A DNA stretch of 64,000 nt, taken from NCBI GenBank assembly GCA_963798455.1, contig CAWCTD010000004.1, positions 868,001 to 932,000 on the forward strand. Reading direction: 5' to 3'. Under the pieces are notes generated by a model, which saw only the letters and a program-made list of their open reading frames with translations, was not told the origin of the DNA and did no database searches. This document shows positions 50,891 through 59,475 of the stretch, piece after piece (within the stretch, counting starts at the first letter, position 1; each line of letters starts with the position of its first letter). A program made the translations under genes and the position numbers. Origin of the DNA: CAWCTD01 sp963798455 (GTDB lineage Bacteria; Acidobacteriota; Terriglobia; Bryobacterales; Bryobacteraceae).

Positions 50891-53800
50891 ATGAGAAATC
50901 TGACGCGATGTGTTCTTTGCTCTGTCGTGGTACTGGCATGTGCGGCGACGTCCGTCTTTGCCGGCAGCGTGTTTGTCTTGCCGGCGAGCCAGTCCGACAC
51001 GAGTGTTGCGGTGTTCTCCGACAGTCCGTTCCAAAGCACTACGACCCTCGCGACGCCAGCCGGCGCCGTGGCCGTTCTGGCCAAGCCGGACGGCTCCAAG
51101 TACTATGTGGTCTCCAAGAGCGGCACCGGGACGATCAAGGTCTTTGGGCCTTCGTTCGCGCTTTTGAAGTCCGTGGATCTGGGCACGCCGGCAAGGGCAG
51201 CGGTGATGAGCCCGGACGGCAAGAGACTCCTGGTGCTGGCGGATGTGCTGCGGGTTTTCGACCTGACGACCGCCGACGATGCCGAGATGACGCTATCACC
51301 CGTTCCGGACGTGGGCCTCACTCCGAGCGACCTGGTTGTCGGCGTGGATTCCAAGAGCGCCTTCATCCTCAGCACGACCTCGGGCACCGTTACGATGTTC
51401 GACCTCGCCGCTAACAAAACCGTGGGAACGCCGGTCCCGGTCTCGGGCTCCACCGCCATCGCAGCGGCCCCGAACGGCCAGATCTATGTCTCCGCCCAGA
51501 ATAGCCTGTATGAGATCGATGGTAATACCGGGTTGCAGCGCGCACAGATTCTGCTGAACGGGCTGCCCGGCAAGGCGGTCTTCACGCTTGACGGCAATTA
51601 TGCGCTGCTTCCCAACCAGCCGCCATTCATCGTCACCGGCCTGGCGATTCTGGTCGATCTGAACGCCAGATCCGTGGCCGGCGTGCTTTCGCCGTTGGGC
51701 AGCAATGCCGGTCAGGTTCTGAGCCAGTTGGCCGCCGCGGACAACTCGACCTTCTATGGGATCTCCACCACGACTCAGCAGGTAATACGCGTCACGCTGA
51801 ACGCGGCCGACACCGTGAACCCGCTCACTCTTGCGACCACGGGAGTCCTGCTGGCCAGCAAGTCGGGCGTGCGGGCAACGGCCGTTTCGAAAGAACTACC
51901 CGCGGCTAAGTATTTTTACGCTGTCACGTCAACCAGTCTGTCCCAGGGCGTGTTCGCATCCAGCCAGACCCAGGACCTCAGCCAGGCGGTCGTCCCCGGC
52001 GTGTTGCAGTTGGCGGGGCCGGCGAGCACCGCGGCTCCCACCGGCGTGACCAAGATCAACGACCTGCAGACCGTGATCGCGGGCGCGACGTCGCAGCCCC
52101 TGATTGTGAGGCTTTGGGACGCGAATGGCTTGCCGGTTTTCGGCAAGACGGTCACCTTCTCGACGGACGTGGACGGAGTAACCATTGAGACGCCCAGCCC
52201 CCTGACGACCAGCGATGGTTACGCCAGCACCCGAATTACCGTTCCTTCGGCGCCGGGTATACCGATTTCGGTCACCGCGAGCCCTGACGGATGGACGGGT
52301 AGCTCGATCATTTTCACCGTTTCGGTAGGAGGGGGCGAAACCGGCGGCGGGGGAGGAGGCACCCCCACGGTCGGCGCCCTTTCGATGTATTCAGGAAACG
52401 GCCAGGTGATTGTGGCGGGCTCCAGCACCACGTACCCGCTTCGGGTACGCCTGACCGATGCCTCCGGCCAGCCGCTTCTCGGAGTGACAATAGGCTGGAG
52501 TGTAACGAGCGGTCCCGGCACCGTCGCCGAAAGCAGTGAGACGGACTCCGACGGGATAGCGGAAATGAGTTTTTCCGCACTCTTGGTCGACCCTACCCTC
52601 GCTTATGCGCAGTCCACGGTATCGGCGCAGTTGCAGGGCTTCGGTCCCATACACTTCACCATCACCGTGGCAAAGAACGCGTTCAGCAAACCCACCGGCA
52701 GCCTGGTCTCCCCTCCTATCACGAACCTCAGCCTCACGGGCCAGACAGGCCAGACGCTGGCTGGCGGCGTGCAGGTCCGGGTGACTGATTTTGCGCTGGG
52801 TGGAGTGGGCGTCCCGAACGTGGGGGTGAGCCTGTTGTCGGACCTGGATGCGGAGACCAATCCATCCGCAACCTGCGTGGGGCCGGGAGGAACGGCGCTG
52901 TCTGATTCAACGGGCGCCGTCACATGTGACGTGCGCTTCGGCGGCGTGGTGGGCGGGCCGTTGCCTGTCACCATCGACGTGGGAGGATTCACGTCGTACT
53001 CCATGCTGATCACTGTAACCCCTGGGTCGCCGGCTAGCGCCCAGATCCTGAGCGGTAACAACCAGTCGGGTGACCGCGGAGCCACGCTGCCCGTGGCGTT
53101 GCAGGCGCAGGTTCTGGATGGCTCCGGGCACACTCTGTCCGGCGTCCCTGTTACCTGGCAGGTGGTCGGCAGCGCGACGCTCACCAGCGCCGGCTCGGTG
53201 ACAAACGCCCAGGGAGCCGTCAGCGCGACGGTGAAGCTGGGCTATACGCCAGGCCCGATCCAGGTCAAGCTGCTTGCCGGGACCGCGCAGGCCGTGTTCA
53301 ATCTCACGGTCAACCCCGGCGTGGGCAGCTTCGTGGCGGTATCTGGCGGCGGCCAGACCACGTTCATCAACCAGGCTTTCGCAAGCCCTCTCGTCGTGGC
53401 TCTCAAGGACGACACCGGGCAGCCCATCTCCGGCGCGGCGGTGAACTTCACCGTCACCAGCGGGGCAGCTACGGTCGGAACCGCGGCGACGACGACAAAT
53501 AGCCAGGGGCAAGCCTCTGCGTCCGTTACAGCAGGGGCTACGGCAGGCTCCGTCGTGATCACCGCGACGAGCCTGGGGCAATCGGTGACCTTCAGCCTGA
53601 CCGTTGCGCCGCCCGGTCCCATAATCTCCGCGGCCAACATCCGCAGCGCCATCAGCGGCGACCTGGGCGTCAGCCCGGGCGGGATCATTGCGATCTATGG
53701 GCAGGGCATCGCGCCCGGCATCGAGGGTTCGGTGGTGGCGAACGACGGCTACATGTTGGGACCGCTGCCGACCAAGCTTGCGGGTGTGGAAGTCCTCTTC

Positions 53801-54394
53801 GATACCATCAGTGCGCCCATCTACCACGTGAACAACATCAACGGCCAGGAGTTTGTAGTTGTGCAGGCGCCGTTTACCTTGGCGCCTGGCACGACGACCT
53901 CGGTGACCGTCAAACTGAACGGCATCGGCACTACGGTGAGCGGCGTGTCGGTAAAGGATTACCAGCCGGGCATCTTCGAGACACTGGGGCCCGTTGGCCA
54001 ACGGTGGGCCGTGCTGACCAAGGCGGACGGCAGCTATGTCACGGCGGACAACCCGGTCGTCCGTGGCGTCACCACGCGGTTGCGGATGTACTGTGCCGGC
54101 CTGGGGCAGACGATTCCGGCCCTGGGCACCAATTTTGCCGGTATTCCGGGGCAGGCGCTCGTCGCCAAACTGATCCTGGGCGTGCGAACCGCGGATGGCG
54201 GCATCGGCGGCGGGGTTAACGTGGTTTCCGCCGAGACGATGGTTGGTGTGGTGGGCGTTTACGTAGTGACGTTTGACGTGCCCGCCACGATCAATGCCGG
54301 GCTCGACCAGACGCTGGTGGTGGCGATCGCCAACGCGGACGGTTCCCCGAACATGAACCGCATCTACTACTCGGCGATCCCGAAGGTTCAGTAA
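50891..54394 (+). CDS. Large surface protein: beta-propeller, Ig-like (Big) domains, TIGR03437-type C-terminus
   Basis: A 1167-residue exported protein (signal LTRCVLCSVVVLACAATSVFA). Residues 25 to about 370 are repeats of a YVTN/beta-propeller type (RAAVMSPDGKRLLVLADVLR). After that come four or five bacterial Ig-like modules (LIVRLWDANGLPVFGKTVTF, LRVRLTDASGQPLLGVTIGW, VVALKDDTGQPISGAAVNFT). The C-terminal domain (PGGIIAIYGQGIAPG, LPTKLAGVEVLFDTISAPIY, VVVQAPFTLAPG) matches the Solibacter C-terminal family. It is probably secreted, perhaps by the neighbouring type II system. There is a weak TAGAAT -10 at 50803-50808. Confidence 0.85.
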   Translation: MRNLTRCVLCSVVVLACAATSVFAGSVFVLPASQSDTSVAVFSDSPFQSTTTLATPAGAVAVLAKPDGSKYYVVSKSGTGTIKVFGPSFALLKSVDLGTPARAAVMSPDGKRLLVLADVLRVFDLTTADDAEMTLSPVPDVGLTPSDLVVGVDSKSAFILSTTSGTVTMFDLAANKTVGTPVPVSGSTAIAAAPNGQIYVSAQNSLYEIDGNTGLQRAQILLNGLPGKAVFTLDGNYALLPNQPPFIVTGLAILVDLNARSVAGVLSPLGSNAGQVLSQLAAADNSTFYGISTTTQQVIRVTLNAADTVNPLTLATTGVLLASKSGVRATAVSKELPAAKYFYAVTSTSLSQGVFASSQTQDLSQAVVPGVLQLAGPASTAAPTGVTKINDLQTVIAGATSQPLIVRLWDANGLPVFGKTVTFSTDVDGVTIETPSPLTTSDGYASTRITVPSAPGIPISVTASPDGWTGSSIIFTVSVGGGETGGGGGGTPTVGALSMYSGNGQVIVAGSSTTYPLRVRLTDASGQPLLGVTIGWSVTSGPGTVAESSETDSDGIAEMSFSALLVDPTLAYAQSTVSAQLQGFGPIHFTITVAKNAFSKPTGSLVSPPITNLSLTGQTGQTLAGGVQVRVTDFALGGVGVPNVGVSLLSDLDAETNPSATCVGPGGTALSDSTGAVTCDVRFGGVVGGPLPVTIDVGGFTSYSMLITVTPGSPASAQILSGNNQSGDRGATLPVALQAQVLDGSGHTLSGVPVTWQVVGSATLTSAGSVTNAQGAVSATVKLGYTPGPIQVKLLAGTAQAVFNLTVNPGVGSFVAVSGGGQTTFINQAFASPLVVALKDDTGQPISGAAVNFTVTSGAATVGTAATTTNSQGQASASVTAGATAGSVVITATSLGQSVTFSLTVAPPGPIISAANIRSAISGDLGVSPGGIIAIYGQGIAPGIEGSVVANDGYMLGPLPTKLAGVEVLFDTISAPIYHVNNINGQEFVVVQAPFTLAPGTTTSVTVKLNGIGTTVSGVSVKDYQPGIFETLGPVGQRWAVLTKADGSYVTADNPVVRGVTTRLRMYCAGLGQTIPALGTNFAGIPGQALVAKLILGVRTADGGIGGGVNVVSAETMVGVVGVYVVTFDVPATINAGLDQTLVVAIANADGSPNMNRIYYSAIPKVQ

Positions 54395-54402
54395 TTAGTG
54401 TT

Positions 54403-54427
54403 GGGGGCATGCGGGCCGCATGCCCCC
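54403..54427 (+). terminator. Hairpin terminator after the surface-protein gene
   Basis: GGGGGCATGC (54403-54412) pairs perfectly with GCATGCCCCC (54418-54427) around GGGCC, nine bases after the stop. Only a short TT follows, so it may be a Rho-dependent or bidirectional element rather than a classic intrinsic terminator. Confidence 0.6.
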
Positions 54428-54539
54428 TTCGAATTCACAATCCGCGCAACACAATATCTCTCTTCCGCACTAGAGTTTGCGCGAAGCGGAGGGGCAGATG
54501 TGGTTCTCCGCCGACTAACCTGAGAGCGGAGGAACTACC

Positions 54540-55052
54540 TTGTCTGCACTGCCTTACCCCAAGTACGGGATTACGAACCTTTACCTCTTCCCGACGTACG
54601 CAACACGGGAAGACTTCGAGAAAATGACCGGCCAGGTCTGCCTGCCTTGGAACCCCGCGCGGGCGCCCAAGTATTGGTATGATCCCAAGCCCGTCAAGAA
54701 GTTCACCGGGCCCGGAAACGTCGCCTACACAAGTTATGATCGGATTTGGCTGGGTAACCGCGATGCCGCGAATAACCCAGTCCTCGATCCCCTTGTCCTC
54801 AGCTTGGATGAGGCGGCCTCGGCCAACATCCCGCCCACAGGGCCCGGATCGACCAACACCGAAGGCGCCGATGCCCCAGCAGTGCCCGCCCCCATGAGGG
54901 CACTTGAGCCAAACGAGCAGCTCTTTTTCGATTTCGGGGGCCTGCTCACGGTGAAGAACACAGACCTGTTCCCGCAGTTGGAGCAAGTCGGCTTCAGCCA
55001 GCACGACCGGGATCTGCTGGCGGCGATCGCAATGAAGCTGGGAGTTGCGTAG
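54540..55052 (+). CDS. Hypothetical protein, 170 residues
   Basis: It starts at a TTG (54540) with GGAGG about seven bases upstream. The sequence begins SALPYPKYGITNLYLFPTYA and is rich in Pro, Asn and Asp (PWNPARAPKYWYDPKPVKKF, SYDRIWLGNRDAANNPVLDP), ending in FGGLLTVKNTDLFPQLEQVG. It has no signal peptide, membrane segment or known motif. It is convergent with another unknown gene 16 bases away. Confidence 0.6.
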   Translation: MSALPYPKYGITNLYLFPTYATREDFEKMTGQVCLPWNPARAPKYWYDPKPVKKFTGPGNVAYTSYDRIWLGNRDAANNPVLDPLVLSLDEAASANIPPTGPGSTNTEGADAPAVPAPMRALEPNEQLFFDFGGLLTVKNTDLFPQLEQVGFSQHDRDLLAAIAMKLGVA

Positions 55053-55068
55053 CAACCGTCCGGGATCC

Positions 55069-55701
55069 TCAGGCCTTCGGAAGGGGATCCACCATCAGTC
55101 CCGACCAGTTTTGTCTCACGTAGTCGTTGACGATGCCGGCCCGGTACAAGGCTGCCGCAGCCTCCAGATCGGGGGCAGAGAAGCGTCCGGGCTCAAAATA
55201 CATGGCCAGGGTGCCGGCATTCACCTCTTTGTCCCCGAAACGGATCGTGCTTTGCGGGGGTGGCGCTGGGTAGATAGGGTTGGCGAGCGACGACCAGTCA
55301 GCCCATGTGAAGGTCCCGACTTCGCCCCCGAAACGGTCTGCCAGCCACTGGGCCATGCCGTCCGAGGCGTAATACTGGCTATTCCAGCCCTGGGGCTGCT
55401 CATAGACGACCTTCGGAAGCGGCGGCTCTCCCGCCGCCGAGGAGGCCGGCTCGGCGCCGCTGAGAGTGACGAGGAATTGACGCTGCGTCGAGTTCTGGTC
55501 GCTGGACTGCGTTACAGTGGTTCGCTCGACCGCCTTGACGTCGGCGGCTCCCAGTCCCAGTTTCTGAATCGAATCCTGCAGAATCGAAAGGAGTTGCTTC
55601 GAGAACGAATCCCCCGCCGCCGGCGCTGCCAGCGTCACGGGCTTGCCAGCCGCCACGACCGAGAGAGTTCCCAGGGAGCTGGAATTGACACCGTTGATCA
55701 T
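55069..55701 (-). CDS. Hypothetical protein, 210 residues
   Basis: It begins MINGVNSSSLGTLSVVAAGK at the ATG at 55701, preceded by GAGG. A Ser/Ala-rich N-terminal half is followed by a more structured part (YEQPQGWNSQYYASDGMAQW, TFTWADWSSLANPIYPAPPP, AGIVNDYVRQNWSGLMVDPL). There is no signal peptide and no motif that I recognise. It is convergent with the 54540 gene, from which it is separated by 16 bases. Confidence 0.6.
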   Translation of the reverse strand: MINGVNSSSLGTLSVVAAGKPVTLAAPAAGDSFSKQLLSILQDSIQKLGLGAADVKAVERTTVTQSSDQNSTQRQFLVTLSGAEPASSAAGEPPLPKVVYEQPQGWNSQYYASDGMAQWLADRFGGEVGTFTWADWSSLANPIYPAPPPQSTIRFGDKEVNAGTLAMYFEPGRFSAPDLEAAAALYRAGIVNDYVRQNWSGLMVDPLPKA

Positions 55702-55754
55702 CGTTTGCACCTCGCTCCGCGGCAAAGAGCAATCCTTGGACCAGTTCCGCTGTC

Positions 55755-56588
55755 TCAGTTGCTCTTGGGCCGAGAGGGGGGAGCCGCGAACGAGATCCTC
55801 ACTGGGATTTCCTGCTCTGTCGGGGAGACCATGATTCTCACCACCGCCTCGGTGGGCTTTCGCTCAGCGGCGGGTTCGTACCGGATCGAAAGCACCGCCG
55901 ATTGGCCTTGCCCGAGCTTGTCCCGGTCCAGCTTTAGATCCAGGGCGTCCAGTTGGGCCGGTTTGAGTGAGAGCGCGACCTCTCCAGGCAACCGGTTCGT
56001 CACCACGACTTTCTCCGTTCCTGCCGCGGAGGGATCGAAGGTTACGGTCTCCCTGTCGGCTTTGACCGAGGTGGAAACGGTCTCCAGGTCGACGGGGGCC
56101 GCTGGCGCGCCCACAGAACCGCCACCCGCCCTGGCAGGCCCCGGTTTGCCAAGTCCCATGGGAGTGGATACGCGTTGCTCGGACACGGGATCTACATACC
56201 ACACCCACTGACCGTCCACGCTCTTCCACTGGCTGCGGATGGGCATCTTCACGGCCACGCGGCCCATCATGGGCATCAGCATCTCCGTGTCGCAAGCGAC
56301 GACGGCCACGGCGCGGGTGAAATTTTCCGAATAGGTGATATTTCCAATGGCGAAGGCGCGGCAACGAGGCTTTTCCATAGCGAAGAAGGCGTCTTTGCTA
56401 TCCTCCGCCACGAATTCATCGGCCGCTCGGAATTTGCCGTCCACGTGAGCCTGGTAGAACTTGGCGATGCGCGCGCGAAGCGCCTCGTCTACATCCGGAG
56501 GAGCCTTCTCGAACAAGGCGGCGGGATCCTGCGCCAAGCAGGCCGCGGCGCATAGTATCAGGCAAGAGAGCTTCGCGGCTGGCATCAT
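55755..56588 (-). CDS. Exported protein of unknown function
   Basis: A 277-residue protein with a signal peptide (AAKLSCLILCAAACLAQDP). An N-terminal helical region (DEALRARIAKFYQAHVDGKF) resembles small nuclear-transport-factor-2-like folds. The C-terminal half is an Ig-like domain (VTFDPSAAGTEKVVVTNRLP, VALSLKPAQLDALDLKLDRD, VVRIMVSPTEQEIPVRISFA). The ATG ATG pair at 56588 follows AGAGGA. The longer frame upstream of this has no signal peptide and overlaps the next gene, so I reject it. Confidence 0.72.
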   Translation of the reverse strand: MMPAAKLSCLILCAAACLAQDPAALFEKAPPDVDEALRARIAKFYQAHVDGKFRAADEFVAEDSKDAFFAMEKPRCRAFAIGNITYSENFTRAVAVVACDTEMLMPMMGRVAVKMPIRSQWKSVDGQWVWYVDPVSEQRVSTPMGLGKPGPARAGGGSVGAPAAPVDLETVSTSVKADRETVTFDPSAAGTEKVVVTNRLPGEVALSLKPAQLDALDLKLDRDKLGQGQSAVLSIRYEPAAERKPTEAVVRIMVSPTEQEIPVRISFAAPPSRPKSN

Positions 56589-56626
56589 TCCATGTCCTCT
56601 TTCAACCCCGATTCTACCAACCGCGC

Positions 56627-57367
56627 TCACTTGCCCGCAGCCAGGCGATCCGCCAATCCGGGCGGAAGGCCGGCCCGGCGGATCTTCTCCTGAGCGCCTG
56701 GCACGTCGTACGGCGTTCGCTGGTACTTCAGAACCGGCTCTTCGGCCGAATAGAGCAGGTACGCGGCGCGAGGATCTCCATCCCGGGGCTGCCCGGCGGA
56801 GCCGGGGTTCGCGAGACAGAGGCAACGCGCCGGGATCTCCACGATGTGTTCCTGGCTGCCATGCGGCGTGCCCGGGATTTCCTCGAGACCAGCGCGGCAA
56901 ACCAGGAAGCCACCCTGAAGATGGGTGTGCCCGAAAAACGAGAGAGGGCACGTCAGATAGGGCTTGACCAGGAGCACGTCCGAGGTCTCGATCAGGTACT
57001 CGTCTTCGTCGATCGGCGAGCCGTGAAGAATCTGAAAGCCCTCGACCGCCAGTGGTCCCTGGGGGAGGTGGCCTAGGTACTCCAGGTTGGCGGCGGTGAG
57101 CTCTTCTTGGGTCCACCGGACGGCCGCGCGCGCCCTTGGGCCAAACCACTCCATGTCCGACAGGCCGGCGCACGCCTTGTCATGATTGCCCCGAACGATT
57201 GCCGTGACATGCCGCCGCGCCCACTCCACGACCGCGTTGGGGTCGGCGCCGTAGCCCACCAAGTCGCCTGAACACAGGATCTGGTCGTAGCGCCCCTCGG
57301 CGTGGGCCAGGACTGCCTGCAACGCCTCCCAATTGGCATGTATGTCGCTCAGGATCAGGAAGCGCAT
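56627..57367 (-). CDS. Calcineurin-like metallophosphoesterase (YfcE/MJ0936 type)
   Basis: A 246-residue cytosolic phosphodiesterase. The metal-binding motifs are all present: LSDIHANWEAL, CSGDLVGYGADP, VRGNHDKA, ILHGSP, FFGHTHLQGGF, and NPGSAGQPRDGDPRAAY near the end. It hydrolyses a phosphodiester or phosphomonoester of unknown identity. Its 5' end overlaps the membrane metallophosphoesterase by 13 bases, so the two are coupled. Confidence 0.88.
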   Translation of the reverse strand: MRFLILSDIHANWEALQAVLAHAEGRYDQILCSGDLVGYGADPNAVVEWARRHVTAIVRGNHDKACAGLSDMEWFGPRARAAVRWTQEELTAANLEYLGHLPQGPLAVEGFQILHGSPIDEDEYLIETSDVLLVKPYLTCPLSFFGHTHLQGGFLVCRAGLEEIPGTPHGSQEHIVEIPARCLCLANPGSAGQPRDGDPRAAYLLYSAEEPVLKYQRTPYDVPGAQEKIRRAGLPPGLADRLAAGK

Positions 57368-58518
57368 AGGCGGATCAAGGTGACTTCCGGAGAAGCCCCG
57401 ATGCGAACGGGGAGGCCCACGGTCCCGATCCCCCGGCTGACATAGACGGCGGCCCGGCCCTGGCGGTAGAGACCCCGGACGTAAGGAGTGAACAACCTGA
57501 CCACGTTGAGCGAGAGCCCGAATAGGTTGAGCACGAGCTGCCCGCCGTGGGTGTGCCCCGAGATGGTGAGATCATAGCCTTGGCGGACCGCGGTCGGGAA
57601 GACATCCGGATTGTGTGAGAGAAGCACATTGAAGCTGCCCTCGCGCCGCAGCCGCTCGGCGTGCTCCAGGTACGGCCCGCCCATGGGCTGGTAGTCCACG
57701 CCGGCCAGGTTCAGAGCCGCATCGCCGAAGCGCAACAGACGCGCCTCGCTGCGCAGGAAGTCGATCCCCAGGCGCCGCCCGTAACTGGTGCAATGGGCCT
57801 TCACCCCGGCATAGTCCTCGTGGTTTCCCAGGCAGCCGTAGATGCCATCGCTTGCCTTGAGCCGCGCCAGTTCTCGCAGGCAGGTATCCAGCGGGTCGCC
57901 ACGCCCGGTGATGAGGTCGCCGGTGACTAGCGCGATGTGAGCGCGGAACTCGTTGGCCATGTCCACGGCACGGGTCACCTCCCGGGTGCTCAGGAACGGG
58001 CTCAGGTGGATGTCGGTCAGTTGAGTCAGGCGCAGACCATCCAGACTCCGCGGGAGGCCGTCCATGTACAGATTGACTTCACGTGTGGCGAGTCCAACGC
58101 GCGCCACAATGATGCCGGCGCCACCCACCGCAACGGGCGCCGCCGCCACCACTCCCGCCGCCGTCCTGAGCAATCGCCGCCGGCCCGGGTCGAAGCGGGG
58201 ACTTAGGCGCCACAGCCAGAGGCCCAGGAAAAAGCCGACGGACAAGAGCGCCCACCCCAAAGCCGCCCCCTCCGTCCAAACCACCCAGGCGCCCGGCGGC
58301 AGGGCCAGCGCTACGCGCGCAAAGCCCAGGCTGAAGCCGCCGGCGAGCAACACCGCGAACGCTGCCCCCGCCAGGCTGAGGAGCAATTTCTTCGCGGGGG
58401 AAGCCCGTACACTCGCAGCCGCCATCAGCCAGCGCCACGAAACAAAGTGCAAAACCAGCACGATCACGAGCAGGGTCAGTGTGGGCAGGTGCCGGACGCT
58501 TGGGAATATCGTCAGCAA
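57355..58518 (-). CDS. Membrane-anchored metallophosphoesterase (YaeI-like)
   Basis: A 387-residue protein with about four N-terminal membrane segments (TLTLLVIVLVLHFVSWRWLM, LLLSLAGAAFAVLLAGGFSL and two more), then a basic RRRLLRTAAG segment and the catalytic domain. Motifs are QLTDIHLSPFLS, VTGDLITGRGDP, CLGNHEDYAG, LLSHNPDVFP and TISGHTHGGQLVL. YaeI-like enzymes act on lipid-linked or envelope phosphodiesters. It overlaps the soluble metallophosphoesterase gene by 13 bases. Confidence 0.87.
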   Translation of the reverse strand: MLTIFPSVRHLPTLTLLVIVLVLHFVSWRWLMAAASVRASPAKKLLLSLAGAAFAVLLAGGFSLGFARVALALPPGAWVVWTEGAALGWALLSVGFFLGLWLWRLSPRFDPGRRRLLRTAAGVVAAAPVAVGGAGIIVARVGLATREVNLYMDGLPRSLDGLRLTQLTDIHLSPFLSTREVTRAVDMANEFRAHIALVTGDLITGRGDPLDTCLRELARLKASDGIYGCLGNHEDYAGVKAHCTSYGRRLGIDFLRSEARLLRFGDAALNLAGVDYQPMGGPYLEHAERLRREGSFNVLLSHNPDVFPTAVRQGYDLTISGHTHGGQLVLNLFGLSLNVVRLFTPYVRGLYRQGRAAVYVSRGIGTVGLPVRIGASPEVTLIRLCAS

Positions 58519-58557
58519 ACCCTCATTTTACCGTTCCGGGCGGTTACAATCAGAGGG

Positions 58558-59475
58558 ATGTCGCTTGTGGTCGTCGGTTCCGTCGCCTACGACGGCGTGG
58601 AGACTCCGCACGGACGCGTGGAGCGGATGCTGGGAGGCGCCTGCACGTACATCTCGCTGGCGGCGAGCTATTTTACACCGGTCAAGATCGTGGCGGTGGT
58701 GGGAGAGGATTTCGAACAGGGCGACGTGGACTTTCTGGCCGGCCGTGGGATCGACCTGGCGGGGCTGGAACGCGTTCCCGGAAAAACCTTTTACTGGTCC
58801 GGCGTCTACTCGGCGGACATGAACGACCGCACCACGTTGCGCACGGACTTGAACGTGTTCGCCGGCTTCCAGCCCAAGCTCCCGGAGCATTACAGGCACC
58901 AGCCCTATTTGTTGCTGGGGAACATCCAGCCCGCTCTTCAGGACGAAGTGAAGAAACAGATGAATGACCTCCGGCTGGCCGGCGGGGACACGATGAACTA
59001 CTGGATCCAGGGATACCGGGAAGAACTGCTCCGGACCATCCGCGAGTGGGATTTCCTGCTCATCAATGATAGCGAGGCACGGTTGCTCTCGGGCGAGTCC
59101 ATGCTGCGGCGGGCGGCTGAAGTGATCCTGGGAATGGGGCCGCGCATCCTGGTAGTCAAGCGCGGCGAGCATGGGGCGGTGTTGTTCACGCGCGACGGCC
59201 ACTTCTCCATGCCCAGCTACTTGCTGGACCGGGTGTTCGACCCCACGGGCGCGGGCGACTCGTTTGCGGGCGGGTTCGCCGGCTACCTGGCCCAGCAGGG
59301 GGCCGATCCCAGGCGGGGCGAGATCGATCCGACTCTGCTGCGCCACGCCGTGGTGTATGGGTCCGTCATGGGCAGCTTCTGTTGCGAGAAGTTCGGCGTG
59401 GACCGGTTTCGCACCCTGAGCCGGGCGGAGGTCGATGAGCGATTCCAGCACTTCAAAACCATTACCGAATTCTGA
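58558..59475 (+). CDS. PfkB-family sugar kinase
   Basis: A 305-residue ribokinase-type kinase. The N-terminal glycine motif is RMLGGACTYISLAASYF and the catalytic signature DPTGAGDSFAGGFAGYLA with the catalytic Asp. The substrate is unknown. TACAAT at 58545-58550 lies seven bases before the ATG, so the transcript is probably leaderless, although an AGAGGG also sits next to the start. The 3' end overlaps the glycosyltransferase gene by 41 bases. Confidence 0.87.
   Translation: MSLVVVGSVAYDGVETPHGRVERMLGGACTYISLAASYFTPVKIVAVVGEDFEQGDVDFLAGRGIDLAGLERVPGKTFYWSGVYSADMNDRTTLRTDLNVFAGFQPKLPEHYRHQPYLLLGNIQPALQDEVKKQMNDLRLAGGDTMNYWIQGYREELLRTIREWDFLLINDSEARLLSGESMLRRAAEVILGMGPRILVVKRGEHGAVLFTRDGHFSMPSYLLDRVFDPTGAGDSFAGGFAGYLAQQGADPRRGEIDPTLLRHAVVYGSVMGSFCCEKFGVDRFRTLSRAEVDERFQHFKTITEF

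Noticed and set aside
55755..57173. A 472-residue reading of the exported-protein gene extending upstream
   Set aside because: The extra N-terminus overlaps the metallophosphoesterase, is arginine and proline rich, and would bury the signal peptide at 56588.
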